A stretch of 64,000 nt of DNA from Rhynchopus euleeides (GCA_963210315.1 OY723255.1:2294001-2358000), one strand, 5' to 3'; numbered from the stretch's first letter, positions 38,738 to 49,483 are shown. Program-made: numbers and translations. The notes: generated from the sequence alone by a model not told the origin.

Positions 38738-41700
38738 ATGTCTGGCTTCACCTGCCCTCTGTGCAAGGAGACGATTGCACAGGGGGCGCACAACTGCCCG
38801 TTCCTCGCCAAGGCGCAGCACGACCACTCCACATCACAGAGGCCCGCCCCTCCAACCGCCGCAGCAGACCACCGCCACACCCACCCCGCCTCCACCTCAA
38901 TCGCGTCTTCCTCCTTGGCTTCCTCCCCCTCACCCGCGTCACCGCCTCTCCTGCCACACGCCGCACCGGGGGGTCCCGGAGGTGGCGCAGCGCAGCCTCC
39001 GCCACCACCACCACCACCACCTCCCGCCCCTCCCGCCGATGCCCGGGGCGGTGACGGGGAGGGGCGCGGCCCCCATTCTGATCACGGCGTGGCTGTCGCA
39101 TCGTCGGCGGCGTCGGCAGCCAGTGCGTCGCCCTCCGCTGGGGGGAGCCTTGGTGCTGTGCATCTCCCGGAGGGGATAGGTCTCGGCGCGTCGGTGCGTG
39201 TCGCGGGGCTGACCGCGCAGAACAAAGGGCTGAACGGCACGGCGGGCCGCGTCGTCGGGGTGCATGGGCTCGGGGAGCGTGTGAGGGTGGCGGTGCTGCT
39301 TGACTCCATCGAGGTGCTGGAGCCCGTCAGGCTCCGCGCGGCAAACGTGGAGCTGGTGAGCGCGTCGCCCCTCCCCGTCATCCCCTACAGCATCGGCGGG
39401 GTGGTCGAGGCTGTGGGGCTGCAGAACGACCGCACGCTGAACGGGCGGCGCGGGAGGGTCATCGGGACGCAGCTCAGCGAGGGCGACGCGGTGCTGGCGC
39501 AGGTCGCGTTCCCCGCGCCTCACGGCAAGATCTTCATGCACCCCCGGAACATCGTCGCTGTGCATCCGGCGCCGCCCCTCCGCCTCGAGGGGGGCACGCG
39601 CCCCGCAGGGGCCGCCGCTGCCGCCGACTCCCCCAGCGACGAGCAGCTCAGCGGGACAGGCAAAGCCTCCTCCGACGGGTGGCACCACGCGCAGCAGCCG
39701 GGCGGCAGCGCCAACAGCCCTGCCAACCCCGCGATTATCGTCGGCGGTGGCGACCCCGACACGCCTGTCGACAGCCTCTCCCGCGCCGGCAGCTGGCAGC
39801 TCGGCGCCAGCGCGGGGGGCGGCGGTGCCAAACAGCTCCTCGGCAACATCGGGCGCGGCCCCCTCGTGGTGCAGATCCTGGACCCAGCTGCAGCCGCAGC
39901 CGCCGCCGCCGCAGCGCCTCCGCCCGATGCCGATGGGGAAGGCAACGGCGAGGGCGCAGGCGGCGAAGCCAGCCCTCTGGAGTCCGTGCACAGCGCCAGC
40001 CAGTTTGACGACATCCCGCTGGATGGGCACCCGGCTGAGGCGGCACACCCAGCATCCCGAGACACGGGTGGGGGTGAGGGTGAGGACACAGAGGGTGGCG
40101 CCGAGGCGCCCGCTGCTGCTGCTTCGCAGCAGCAGCGGCGGCGGCGGCCCCCGTCGTCTGCTGGGGGTCGGAGGGGTGGCAGCGGCGGCGGCGGCGCAGC
40201 CAGCGCCACCCCCGTGTCGAATTTTTCGTTCATATCTTCCGCCTCAGGGGGGGGCGCGGCGCTGCCGCCCAGCGCTGCTGCGGGGGCGGAGGGGGAGGCC
40301 GAAGAGGGTGACGAGAGCAGCAGCAGCACCACCACGGAGGAGGAGGAGGAGGACCTGCCCGACCCGGACCCCCCCGCAGACTGCTCGGAGGAGCTGCGCG
40401 CCGGATTCGACGCGCTGCTGGAGGCGAGGCGGGAGAGAGTTGCAGCGCATGTGTCGCAGCTGTGCGGCCTGCGGGAGGCGCTGGACGCTGTGGCGGGGGC
40501 GCTGCAGCAGGGGCAGGATAACACACCGCCGGCTGGGCCGGACCCCGCCACACCTCCGCCTGACGGGGCTCCCGAGGGTGCTGAGGAGGACGACCACACC
40601 CCCCCTGCAGACACCACCACCACCACCGCCACCACCACCACCACCACCAGCAGCAGCAGCAGCAACGCCGAGGCCACATCCAGCCCTCCTCAGGGCCCCA
40701 CGGCTGACCCCCCCTGCAGCGAGGAGGGGGCGGCAGCAGCATGCCCGCCGCAGCGGCAGCCCCACACCCCCTACCCGCTGGAGGCGCACTTCGCGTCTGT
40801 GGAGGGGGTGGATGCGGGCCTCGAAGCGTATCTCTGCGGGCCGCACCTCGACGGGGCTGCCGCGCTGCTCTCCTCCGCCGGGGATAACGCCACAGCCCTG
40901 GACAGCCACTTTGCGTCCTTTGTAGCACCCCGCGCCGCCCTCTCCGACGCACGCGCCTCCGCAGAGGCGGAGCGGCGAGACGCTGTCGCGGAGCGCATCG
41001 CCCAGGCTGAGGCTGAGGCAGCCGCGATGGAACCCCTGGCGGACTCCCAGGCAGCGCAGCTCGAGGGGGATCGGGAGGGGGCGCGTGCTGAGGGGCTTCG
41101 CCTGTCAGATGAGTGCGCCTCCCTCGAGGCGCGCGCCGAGGCACTGCGGGAGGCGATCTCCGCGAAGCGGGGGGAGATCTCCGAGGTGTCGTCGCGGATC
41201 GACGGGCTGACCGCGTCGCGCACCACATTCGACTCCGAGTCGGAGCCGCTCCTCAAGGGGATCGCCGCTGCGGAGGCGGAGGGGGTGCGGCTCGGCGAGG
41301 AGCTCGCCTCCACGGGATCCGCTCTCAAAGCAGGGCGGGAGGAGGTTGCGTCGCGCGAGGCGTTCCTCTCCGAGGTGTCGGGGGTTGCCGAGCAGTGTGA
41401 ATCGGAGGCGCAGGCGGCGCGGCAGCGCCTGCTGTCGCGGAACCGGATGAAGTATGCAACGCGTAAGGCGGTGTCACGCCTGGGGGAGGACTCTGCTTCG
41501 GAGGCGCGTGCCTCCGTCGCACGTCTCGGTGGGGTGCAGGCGGATATAGAGAAGCTGAAGAGGGAGGCTTCGCGGATGAAGGGGGAGGTGCGTGCGCTGG
41601 AGATGCATCCCGACATGTCTCTCGATGTGGAGAAGCTTACGCTGCGGAAGAGCACGGCGGCGAAGACGCGGAAGTTCCGCGAGGCGAAGGAGGCGCAGGA

Positions 41701-42061
41701 CGTGCTGATCAGGATCTCGCAGTCGAAGGAGAGCATCGCGGACCTCCAGGGGAAGATCGCCGAGGTGGAGGGGCGGGGGCGGGCCCTCGAGGCGGAGCTC
41801 CCATCGCTTCGCGCCGCAACGGTGTCCGCCCGTCTGGAGGCTGGGCGGCAGGCCCCGACAGTGCATCTGATACAGGGGCACCTGGAGCGTGCGCTGCTCG
41901 CGGAGACGCCCGACCTGCAGAAGGCGAGGAATGCGCTTTCAGAGATGCAGTTCCGCGTGATGTGCGCGGACCTGCCGAGCGAGACTGCATTTGATATCCG
42001 GGAAGAGGCATCCCGGCGGTGGAAAGAGTTGGACCCGCAAAACGGTGGCCCTGTTGCGTGA
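38738..42061 (+). CDS. Zinc-finger, LNG-repeat and coiled-coil protein (1107 residues)
   Basis: ATG in ACACCATGTC. The N-terminus has a short Cys/His zinc-binding candidate (CPLCKETI, then HNCPF and a later His). After a Pro/Ala/Ser-rich linker come two related beta-strand repeats at about residues 145-200 and 210-270, each with an LNG-x-x-GRV core (GLNGTAGRVVG; TLNGRRGRVIG), of SH3/KOW-like appearance. Residues about 280-640 are low complexity. Residues about 670-730 form a small globular block (LEAHFASVEGVDAGLEAYL), and about 740-1085 are rich in heptads and acidic/basic residues (coiled coil). Likely a scaffold or cytoskeletal protein; no family is assigned. No frame breaks seen. Confidence 0.75.
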   Translation: MSGFTCPLCKETIAQGAHNCPFLAKAQHDHSTSQRPAPPTAAADHRHTHPASTSIASSSLASSPSPASPPLLPHAAPGGPGGGAAQPPPPPPPPPPAPPADARGGDGEGRGPHSDHGVAVASSAASAASASPSAGGSLGAVHLPEGIGLGASVRVAGLTAQNKGLNGTAGRVVGVHGLGERVRVAVLLDSIEVLEPVRLRAANVELVSASPLPVIPYSIGGVVEAVGLQNDRTLNGRRGRVIGTQLSEGDAVLAQVAFPAPHGKIFMHPRNIVAVHPAPPLRLEGGTRPAGAAAAADSPSDEQLSGTGKASSDGWHHAQQPGGSANSPANPAIIVGGGDPDTPVDSLSRAGSWQLGASAGGGGAKQLLGNIGRGPLVVQILDPAAAAAAAAAAPPPDADGEGNGEGAGGEASPLESVHSASQFDDIPLDGHPAEAAHPASRDTGGGEGEDTEGGAEAPAAAASQQQRRRRPPSSAGGRRGGSGGGGAASATPVSNFSFISSASGGGAALPPSAAAGAEGEAEEGDESSSSTTTEEEEEDLPDPDPPADCSEELRAGFDALLEARRERVAAHVSQLCGLREALDAVAGALQQGQDNTPPAGPDPATPPPDGAPEGAEEDDHTPPADTTTTTATTTTTTSSSSSNAEATSSPPQGPTADPPCSEEGAAAACPPQRQPHTPYPLEAHFASVEGVDAGLEAYLCGPHLDGAAALLSSAGDNATALDSHFASFVAPRAALSDARASAEAERRDAVAERIAQAEAEAAAMEPLADSQAAQLEGDREGARAEGLRLSDECASLEARAEALREAISAKRGEISEVSSRIDGLTASRTTFDSESEPLLKGIAAAEAEGVRLGEELASTGSALKAGREEVASREAFLSEVSGVAEQCESEAQAARQRLLSRNRMKYATRKAVSRLGEDSASEARASVARLGGVQADIEKLKREASRMKGEVRALEMHPDMSLDVEKLTLRKSTAAKTRKFREAKEAQDVLIRISQSKESIADLQGKIAEVEGRGRALEAELPSLRAATVSARLEAGRQAPTVHLIQGHLERALLAETPDLQKARNALSEMQFRVMCADLPSETAFDIREEASRRWKELDPQNGGPVA

Positions 42062-42885
42062 GGTGGGCAGGATGGTGGTGGTGGCGGTGGTGGGGCTGGG
42101 GGGTGGCGGGAGGAGTTCGTTGTTGCGGCCGACACGTGACAGGTCCTGGCTGCAACTGCAGCAACTGCCGTGGGGGGGGGGGCCCGGGGGGGGGGGGGGT
42201 CGGGGTGGAATGGAATGTAGTTTGGAGGGGCGGGGGTGGGCGGGTGGGTGGTGTGGGGGTGGCCCGGGTGGGGGTGCTTCGTTAGCGGCAGTTGAGAGGT
42301 AGTGCTTCCCACCCCCCCCCCCCCCCTCCCTCTCCCCCAGGTGTGGGTGAGTCGTTGTTACGCACACGTGTGGGTAGAAAATGTCACTCCGCCTACTCCA
42401 CAGCCAAAGGTGATCCACACTGCTAGCCTCCCCCCCCATCACAGGAGTTGAGGTTTTGTGTGTGGAAGCGTTGACGCATCACAAACAAGAATAAGCAAAA
42501 TATGAGAGGCTGTACTGCGGAGTGACATTTTTTTTTGCCCAAACAAGCTTGCTTGTCACAGCGAAAGAGTCAGTGGGCGTACCCCGCGCGCAGTGTGTTT
42601 TGAGAGAGCAACACAAAACCACTTAATCTGCCGCTCGTGCGCACAAACAAAACCCGGACTCTTGTACGGAACAAACACTTCATTCTCCTCTTACAAACGT
42701 ACTCCGCCCCCTCCCTCCCTCCCCGGCTCGCTCCACCCCCGCCCCCCTCAAAACGGAATCTGCGAAAAAAATTGAAAAAATTGAAAAAATTGTGCCGCGT
42801 ACAGCATGTTCTCTCCGGTTGTTTCGTCCCATCCGCTCTTTGCCTTGATGTGGTGTTGTACCAATGTTCTTTTCTATAGGAGTTA

Positions 42886-42964
42886 CGATCGACGGCGCTA
42901 GTGTGTAGTCTGTGCGCAAACAAAGTACATCAATGCCATGGCAGCAGAGCGACAGCGCGTGGCA
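42886..42964 (+). repeat. Direct repeat, copy 1 of 2
   Basis: TACGATCGACGGCGC...CTGTGCGCAAA.CAAGTACATCAAT.CCATGGCAGCAGAGCGAC...GCGTGGCA; the second copy is at 43114-43199, about 228 bp downstream. Origin unknown. Confidence 0.65.
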
Positions 42965-43113
42965 AGGAGCGTTTTGCTCTCTGCCTTTGCCCCTCCGGCA
43001 GCTTTTGCACTGAACGGTGCCTAATGCAACGGAAAAGCGGTGGCTGAGCTTCCCCCTATCTCCCGCGAGACGCGTTTTTTGATATTGATGGTCTTATGTC
43101 CGACCGAAGACTC

Positions 43114-43199
43114 CTACGATCGACGGCGCGTCGTGCTGTGTATTCTGTGCGCAAAACAAGTACATCAATACCATGGCAGCAGAGCGACAGCGCGTGGCA
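43114..43199 (+). repeat. Direct repeat, copy 2 of 2
   Basis: About 80-85% identical by eye to 42886-42964, same orientation. Confidence 0.65.
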
Positions 43200-43961
43200 T
43201 TCTCGTGAAGGAAAAAAGGTGCTGTCCTGGAGGTCGTGTGGGATTAGCACCTTCATGCCCCCCTTCTTCGCAGGGGCCTCAACACACACCTTGTGAGCTC
43301 AGCAAAAAAATAGGACATTTCAAGCTTGCTTCTGATTGTCGACACCAAGAAGCTGAAAGCGGCGTGCCAGTGCCAGAACAGAAAATGAAAACTTTTTTTC
43401 GAAGTTTGCAGAACCAGCCCACGCAGCCCGGGCGCGGGGTGGTTTTTGAATCTGCGCTTTTGGCGTTGCTCAACTCTATTTTACGTTCGATTGGGGGCCT
43501 TCGCTCTGTGTCAACAGTGTGGCCCAAATATTGTTCGGGCGTTCTGAGGCCTCGCGCCCCCCGCAGTGGCCTCGGAGGGGCTGCGTCATGTGTTTTGCAG
43601 TTTAGAGGAAAAGGACACCCTCTAGCTCAAGTGACACACCCCCCCCTCCCACCCCTTCCGTGCCGCGCCTCGCCAAACCCTAGCTAGCTGATTGGACGAA
43701 TGGAGGAGGCGGGTGGGTCGGGAGGCGGGGCCATGATCGGGTCCTCTGGAGGTCACCGCCTGCCTGCCTTGACGCCGTCAGGGCGCGGTATACGCGATAG
43801 AATCTAGCCACCAGGTGCCTGATATATGTTGGAGAGAAGGGAGGGGGGGGGAGGGGAGGGGGTCTTCGTTCCGGTGCTGAAAACGGTGTGTTCAGAGCCT
43901 TCTGGTGCATCTCCTGTGACATCTGGTGGTGCGCCTGAGAACCTTTCGATCAGAAGTTTAT

Positions 43962-44081
43962 GGGGGTCTTCGCTGTCCGGGGGTGGTCGTCAGTGCATTT
44001 TTAGTGTATTTTCCTGTTGAAATGAAGAGAAGCTGAAAACTGACGAAGATTGAACGAAGAACAACGACCAGTGAAGCCCCC
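43962..44081. mobile_element. MITE copy 2 (diverged)
   Basis: It begins GGGGGTCTTCGCT and ends AGTGAAGCCCCC, close to the inverse. Inside, CAGTGCATTTTTAGTGTATT, CCTGTTGAA and GCTGAAAACTGACGAAG are the inverse of the core of the 8919-9026 copy. Confidence 0.6.
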
Positions 44082-44505
44082 TGTGTGTGGTATTGTAACA
44101 CTGCACACCAACGGTGAGCGGTGGCAGTGAGCAAGGTTCCAGCGTGCGTCTGGTGCGAATGCCTGATGTATAAAACGACAAGGTGTCGGGGATGGACGCG
44201 CTACCAAGTTCAGGATGCCATCCTCAGTCGAACCGTACTATTTGTAAGCGGGAAGGCAGGGGCACATACCCACACCCCTGCACCCTTTCGTTCTGCAATG
44301 TAGCCTCGCATCAGATCACAAAAGCTACCAGTCACACCTCGTCAAGTCAGTGAGGGGAAGTGGGGCTGTTGCTCCCTTTTATCTCGCTCAGTCACATATG
44401 GTAGCGAGGGCCCCACCTCGGTGTTAGCACTGCACACACCGCCACACTCTCCAGGAAGGCTTAGCTGTTGGTGTCAGCGTGCAAGGGGAGGGGGAAGTCA
44501 CAAAC

Positions 44506-45663
44506 ATGGATGTGACTGTTCGTCATGCCGGGAGCGGTCACAGTTGTGTCGTCGGAGTTCCGGAAGGCGGGACCGTGGTCAGGCTGAAGGCGGATGCGCT
44601 GGAGGAGATGTTTCCGGGTTCTATCAACGCATCCCGTGAGGCTGCATGCGTGGCAGCACACATCGAAGGGCGTGAGGAGGAGCTGAACGATGAAGAGCGC
44701 GTTGCCGACACGGGTCTGGAGGACGGGGGTGCTGTCAAGCTCGTCCCACGCTGGCCCACAGTCGAGGCCCCCGCTGTCTACAACAGTGCACATGGCGAGG
44801 TCATATCCTGCATCACACTTTCGAGGTGTGGGACGCTGTGTGCTGGCTCCTACGGCAACGGACACATCACTGTGTTTGACACCACCACCGCTGATGTGGT
44901 GGCGGACTTCACACACGGCAATGCTTCTATATATTGCATTGTGTTCTCAGTCTGCGGGACGTGGTTGGCAACGTGCTCTGCTGACGGCACCATCTGCGTG
45001 TGGCTCACAGCAACCTGGGAGCAGGTCTGCATCCTGAGCCATGAAAGCAACAGCGTGCACACTGCAGCTTGGTCACACTGCGGACGTCTTGTGTCCGGAG
45101 ACGAAAAAGGCAAAGTGCGTGTGTGGGACTTGAAGGGCACACCGAGCCCCACAGTGCTGGAGGGCCGGGCAGTAGTGGTGCGGATGCGGGGTTACAGGAA
45201 GAATGTTGTCAGCATTGCTGTGTCGGGCACGAGAATCTTCAGCGGGTTCCGGAACCTGACCATCCGTGTGTGGGGCATCAACACCCTCACACACACACAT
45301 TCCCTGCAGGGTCACGGGCATTGGGTGACCGATATGGCACTGACTCAGGATGAGCAGCAACTGGTATCGTGCTCTATCGACAAGTCGCTCAAGGTGTGGT
45401 GCACAACCACCCTCAGCTGCCTGCGTGCTGTCCAACTGGCCGGCTTCCCCTTCTCTTTTGCTGTTGCGCCCGGTGATGTTGTTGCAGTGCTGAGTTCGGA
45501 CACTACGGACGGCACCGCACTGTACCGGCTCAGCACAGGTGAGTTTCTGGGGAAGGTAGACTCACAAGGTTGTGGTGTTGCACTCAGCCCCTGCGGGAGG
45601 TGGGTCTTCACAGCAAATGACAATTCTATCTCTGTGTGTGCTATATCTTCCGTTTCACCCTGA
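44506..45663 (+). CDS. WD9: ubiquitin-like + WD40 protein with a blade 4 insertion
   Basis: 385 residues from the ATG in ACAAACATGG. Before blade 4 it has an unusual insertion (LEGRAVVVRMRGYRKNVVS), about eight residues more than its paralogues, and blade 4 itself is FRNLTIRVWGI. Face positions: EVISC, NASIYC, NSVHT, KNVVS. The blade 6 stretch reads SFAVAPGDVV, lacking the two residues found in SLAVSQPGDVV. No splice-acceptor module is recognisable upstream; only the leader block from about 44430 is shared. Confidence 0.85.
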   Translation: MDVTVRHAGSGHSCVVGVPEGGTVVRLKADALEEMFPGSINASREAACVAAHIEGREEELNDEERVADTGLEDGGAVKLVPRWPTVEAPAVYNSAHGEVISCITLSRCGTLCAGSYGNGHITVFDTTTADVVADFTHGNASIYCIVFSVCGTWLATCSADGTICVWLTATWEQVCILSHESNSVHTAAWSHCGRLVSGDEKGKVRVWDLKGTPSPTVLEGRAVVVRMRGYRKNVVSIAVSGTRIFSGFRNLTIRVWGINTLTHTHSLQGHGHWVTDMALTQDEQQLVSCSIDKSLKVWCTTTLSCLRAVQLAGFPFSFAVAPGDVVAVLSSDTTDGTALYRLSTGEFLGKVDSQGCGVALSPCGRWVFTANDNSISVCAISSVSP

Positions 45664-45772
45664 GTGCCGTGTCTCGGGACACTGTTTCCCAGCATTTCTG
45701 TGCTTGCCGCTTTGGTCCTGCTTGCATTCTAGCCTCCCCAGCACAGAACTCACTGACCCCTGCCTCTGTTGC

Positions 45773-45839
45773 GAGGCAGCTGTACGGTGCATCTGGAATG
45801 AGAAGAGGGCAAATGATCGACGCGGTGATCTCTCTGCAG
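45773..45839 (+). promoter_or_regulatory. Splice-acceptor module before WD10
   Basis: GAGGCAGCTGTACGGTGCATC, GAGAAGAGGGCAAATGATCG, then ATCTCTCTGCAG ending at 45839. It is 176 nt after the WD9 stop and 140 nt before the WD10 start. Confidence 0.55.
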
Positions 45840-45978
45840 AGTGCCTCCCACACCCCCTCCCCCTCCCCATGACTTGACCCGCACCCCCATCATGCCCGCA
45901 CAGAGCACACACCGCCACACTCTCCAGGAAGGCTTTGCTGTTGGTGTCAGCGTGCAAGGGGAGGGGGAAGTCACAAAC

Positions 45979-47106
45979 ATGGATGTGACTGTTCGTCATG
46001 CCGAGACCGGGGACAGCTGTGTCGTCGGAGTTCCGGAAGGCGGGACCGTGGTCAGGCTGAAGGAGGATGCGCTGGAGGAGATGTTCCCGGGTTCTATCAA
46101 CGCATCCCGTGAGGCTGCATGCATGGCAGCACGCATCGAAGGGTGTGAGGAGGAGCTGGACGATGAAGAGCGCGTTGCCGACACGGGTCTGGAGGACGGG
46201 GGTGCTGTCAAGCTCGTCCCACGCTGGCCCAAAGTCAAGGCCCCCGCTGTCTACTCAAGTGCGCATCACGACGGATACCTGCAGTGCATCAGACTGTCGA
46301 GGTGTGGGAGGCTCTGTGCAGCGGGTTACGACAGCAGCCACATCACTGTGTTTGACACCACCACCGCTGATGAGGTGGCGGACTTAACACATGGCAACGC
46401 TTATATTCGTTGCATTGCCTTCTCCATCTGTGGGAGGTCGCTGGCTACGTGCTGTGCAAACAGCCCTCTGTGTGTCTGGCAGACATCAACCTGGGAGAAG
46501 GCGCTCCATCTGGACAACAACGATACACAATTTTTCAGTGCAGCGTGGACACACTGCGGACGTCTGGTGTCAGGAGAATCCGAAGGCCAAATGCGTGTGT
46601 GGGACTTGAAGGGCACACCGAGCCCCACAGTGCTGGAGGGTCACCGAGGTGCTGTCCGCACCATTGCTGTGTCGCGCACGCGGATCTTCAGCGGGTCAAA
46701 TGATAATACCATCCGTGTGTGGGACCTCAGCACCCTCACATGCACGCACACCCTGGATGAGTACACTCGTCCGGTCAGGTGCGTCACCCTGACTCATGAA
46801 GAGCAGCATCTGGTGTCGTGCTCTTGTGACAAGTTTCTAAAGGTGTGGTGCACAACCTCCCTCAGCTGCCTGCGTACTGTCCAACTGGACGAATCTCCGG
46901 ATACGCTTGCTGTGTCACTGCCAGGTGATGCTGTTGCCGTGCAAGGCACGTTCGCCACCAGCCTGTGCCGCCTCAGCACAGGTGAGCGTCTAGGGGGGGT
47001 GGGCTCCCAATGTTATGGTGTTGCACTCAGCCCCTGCGGGAGGTGGCTGTTCACACCGGACAACACTTCAATCTCTGTGTGCGATGTGTCTTCTGTTACG
47101 CCCTGA
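45979..47106 (+). CDS. WD10: ubiquitin-like + WD40 protein
   Basis: 375 residues from the ATG in ACAAACATGG. Blade 2 is atypical (CGRSLATCCANSPLCVWQT instead of CGTWLAT..DGTICVWLT). Face positions: DGYLQC, NAYIRC, TQFFS, GAVRT. Blade 5 carries DKFLKVWCTT. It ends SSVTP. Confidence 0.85.
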   Translation: MDVTVRHAETGDSCVVGVPEGGTVVRLKEDALEEMFPGSINASREAACMAARIEGCEEELDDEERVADTGLEDGGAVKLVPRWPKVKAPAVYSSAHHDGYLQCIRLSRCGRLCAAGYDSSHITVFDTTTADEVADLTHGNAYIRCIAFSICGRSLATCCANSPLCVWQTSTWEKALHLDNNDTQFFSAAWTHCGRLVSGESEGQMRVWDLKGTPSPTVLEGHRGAVRTIAVSRTRIFSGSNDNTIRVWDLSTLTCTHTLDEYTRPVRCVTLTHEEQHLVSCSCDKFLKVWCTTSLSCLRTVQLDESPDTLAVSLPGDAVAVQGTFATSLCRLSTGERLGGVGSQCYGVALSPCGRWLFTPDNTSISVCDVSSVTP

Positions 47107-47819
47107 GTGCTGTGTCTCGGACTTTCGGAACCTGTTTCGTGGTTTGCGTGGTTGCCATTGTTTTGGAGAACGCGCAAAAGGCCCGCTCGCGGGGGAACTG
47201 TGTTCGGTCTGAAAGCGGAGCAACCGTGTTTCCTTCTTGGTACTTTGTGCGTTGACGCTTCCACCACCCCAGAGCTTCCGGGTTTGCTTTAGAGCACATG
47301 TGAACACGCGATAGCTAGACAGTCTTGTGGCCAGGTCATCAAGGCTGCTGTGCTCCTGTGCTTCCGATGCGGAGACCCACCCTCTGTCCGCAAGTGAGTC
47401 TTCCACGCCACCAATCTTGGCCTGCTTTCCTACTCTGACTCTGGCAGGATGCGAATGACAGAGCAAGACGCTCGGTTGGGATGTGAATGTTGAAGGGGAG
47501 CGTCTCACCTGCAGCCAGTGGGCCCTGCCCCCCACCCCCCCACCGCCCCAACCTGCCCCAATCCCCCACCCGAAGCCGTGATCATCTGAATTTCACTTCA
47601 CTTTTCAGTTCACATTGCCCCCACAGTTGATACACAAACGCCGCACTGCGACCCGGCTAAGGTTTCACAGATGCTCTTTCGCTCAGCAGAAAACGCCGTG
47701 ACAATGCCCACTGGGGGTGTGAATTCCATGCGGTGGACCCTCCTCGCATGTGCTCGGCATATGTGTGTTGGGTTGCAGCCGGTGGGCTGCCTTGGAAAAC
47801 GGATCCGCCACGAAAGTCA
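47107..47819. other. Intergenic region between WD10 and WD11
   Basis: No gene supported. An inverse junction motif (TGCGTTGACGCTTCC) is at 47248-47262. The longest open frames here are short and unrelated to known families. Confidence 0.35.
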
Positions 47820-47840
47820 CTTTGACTATTGCTCTTTCAG
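47820..47840 (+). promoter_or_regulatory. Putative splice acceptor before WD11
   Basis: TTTGACTATTGCTCTTTCAG, a pyrimidine tract with a branch-like TTTGACTAT, ending at 47840. Unlike the other WD modules it is not preceded by the GGCAGCTGT..GTGCATC block. Confidence 0.4.
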
Positions 47841-47975
47841 CTAAATCAGTCGGGGACAAACAGCTAGCTTGCCACCTGCACCCCCATCATGCCCGCACAC
47901 AGCACACACCGCCACACTCTCCAGGAAGGCTTTGCTGTTGGTGTCAGCGTGCAAGGGGAGGGGGAAGTCACAAAC

Positions 47976-49091
47976 ATGGATGTGACTGTTCGTCATGCCG
48001 GGAGCGGTGACAGCTGTGTCGTCGGAGTTCCGGAAGGCGGGACCGTGGTCAGGCTGAAGGCGGATGCGCTGGAGGAGATGTTTCCGGGTTCTATCAACGC
48101 ATCCCGTGAGGCTGCATGCGTGGCAGCACACATCGAAGGGTGTGAGGAGGAGCTGGACGATGAAGAGCGCGTTGCCGACACGGGTCTGGAGGACGGGGGT
48201 GCTGTCAAGCTCGTCCCACGTTGGCCCGACGTCAAGGCCCCCGCAGTCTACTCATCTCCGCATGGCGACGAGATCGAGCGCATCACACTGTCGAGGTGTG
48301 GGAAGCTGTGTGCTGTGGGTTCCTCCAAAGGACACATCACTGTGTTTGACACCACCACCGCTGATGTGGTGGCGGACTTAACACACGGGAGGAAGCGAAT
48401 TCCTTGCACTGTGTTCTCAGTCTGTGGGACGTGGTTGGCAACGTGCTCTGCTCGTGGCACCATCTGCGTGTGGCTGACAGGTACCTGGGAGGAGGTGTGC
48501 AGGCTGCACCACAGCACCCGGTTGTTCAGTGCAGCGTGGACACACTGCGGACGTCTGGTGTCAGGAGACTCCAATGGCAAAGTGCGTGTGTGGGACTTGA
48601 AGGGCACACCGAGCGCCGCAGTGCTGGAGGGTCACCGCCATGCTGTTTTCAGCATCGCCGTCTCGGGCACGAGGATCTTCAGCGGGTCATGGGACAAGAC
48701 CATCCGTGTGTGGAACCTCAACACCCTCACACACACACAAACCCTGGATGACCACAGTGGTTGGGTGCACGTCGTCGCCCTGACGAAGGATGAGGAGCAC
48801 CTGGTGTCGTGCTCTTGGGACAAGTCATTCAAGGTGTGGTGCACAACCTCCCTCAACTGCCTGCGTACTGTGCAACTGACTGGCACTCCCGCCTTCCTTG
48901 CTGTGTCACAGCCAGGTGATGTTGTTGCAGTGAAACTTTCTGAAGCCACACTGTACCGCCTCAGCACAGGTGAGTGTCTGGGGAATCTGGAATCACAGGG
49001 CGGTGTTGCACTCAGCCCCTGTGGGAGCTGGCTCTTCATGAACGAGAGGAGTTTGGTCTCTGTGTGTGCTGTGTCTTCCGTTTCACCCTGA
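47976..49091 (+). CDS. WD11: ubiquitin-like + WD40 protein
   Basis: 371 residues, the shortest intact copy. Face positions: DEIER, RKRIPC, TRLFS, HAVFS. Blades 4 and 5 both carry SWDK, and blade 4 ends IRVWNL. The blade 6-7 link is shortened (SQGGVALSPCGSW). Confidence 0.85.
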   Translation: MDVTVRHAGSGDSCVVGVPEGGTVVRLKADALEEMFPGSINASREAACVAAHIEGCEEELDDEERVADTGLEDGGAVKLVPRWPDVKAPAVYSSPHGDEIERITLSRCGKLCAVGSSKGHITVFDTTTADVVADLTHGRKRIPCTVFSVCGTWLATCSARGTICVWLTGTWEEVCRLHHSTRLFSAAWTHCGRLVSGDSNGKVRVWDLKGTPSAAVLEGHRHAVFSIAVSGTRIFSGSWDKTIRVWNLNTLTHTQTLDDHSGWVHVVALTKDEEHLVSCSWDKSFKVWCTTSLNCLRTVQLTGTPAFLAVSQPGDVVAVKLSEATLYRLSTGECLGNLESQGGVALSPCGSWLFMNERSLVSVCAVSSVSP

Positions 49092-49483
49092 GTGCAGTCT
49101 CTGAGCATGTTCCCTGCCTTGCGTCTCTACTCGTTGTTCTCACGTGCAGGCCCTCTCAGGCACTCGCAGGCACCATTCGTCCAAACAAAGAACTCCGGGG
49201 GGGCTTCGCTCTAAAGTGCAGCAAAGTGAGCCACCTCACAATACAGGTTGCAGCCTGACACAGACACAGAGCGAATGCCCCCTCCACGTATTTTCGCACT
49301 AGGTACGTCGTTCGTGAGTGCAGTGTCTCACCACGGGTCCCCTGCCTTGTGTGCCTACTCGTTATTCGCACTGGGGACGTCGAGTGCAGTCCCGCAACCT
49401 GTTCCCTGCCTTGTGTGCACCGCACCACCGTGTCCCCTTCTTACCCCGCAACAGAGCACCTCCTTCCCTGCTCTATGGAGAGG

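Larger units (their letters stand above)
42062..43961. other. Intergenic region without supported genes
   Basis: G-rich DNA to about 42300, then a poly-C tract (42311-42326) and the motif GGAAGCGTTGACGCA at 42474-42488. Also a GAAAAAATT triple repeat at about 42764-42792 and the direct repeat pair 42886-42964 / 43114-43199. Confidence 0.4.

Noticed and set aside
38215-39054. 279-codon frame overlapping the start of the zinc-finger gene
   Set aside because: Composed of translated CT and CCC tracts and out of frame with the gene; no domain content.
45889-45978. N-terminal extension MPAHSTHRHTLQEG in WD8, WD10, WD11 and WD14 as the true start
   Set aside because: The upstream ATG is out of frame in WD2 and absent or displaced in WD3, WD5, WD7 and WD13, while the MDV start has a good context everywhere; it is more likely a leader or uORF.
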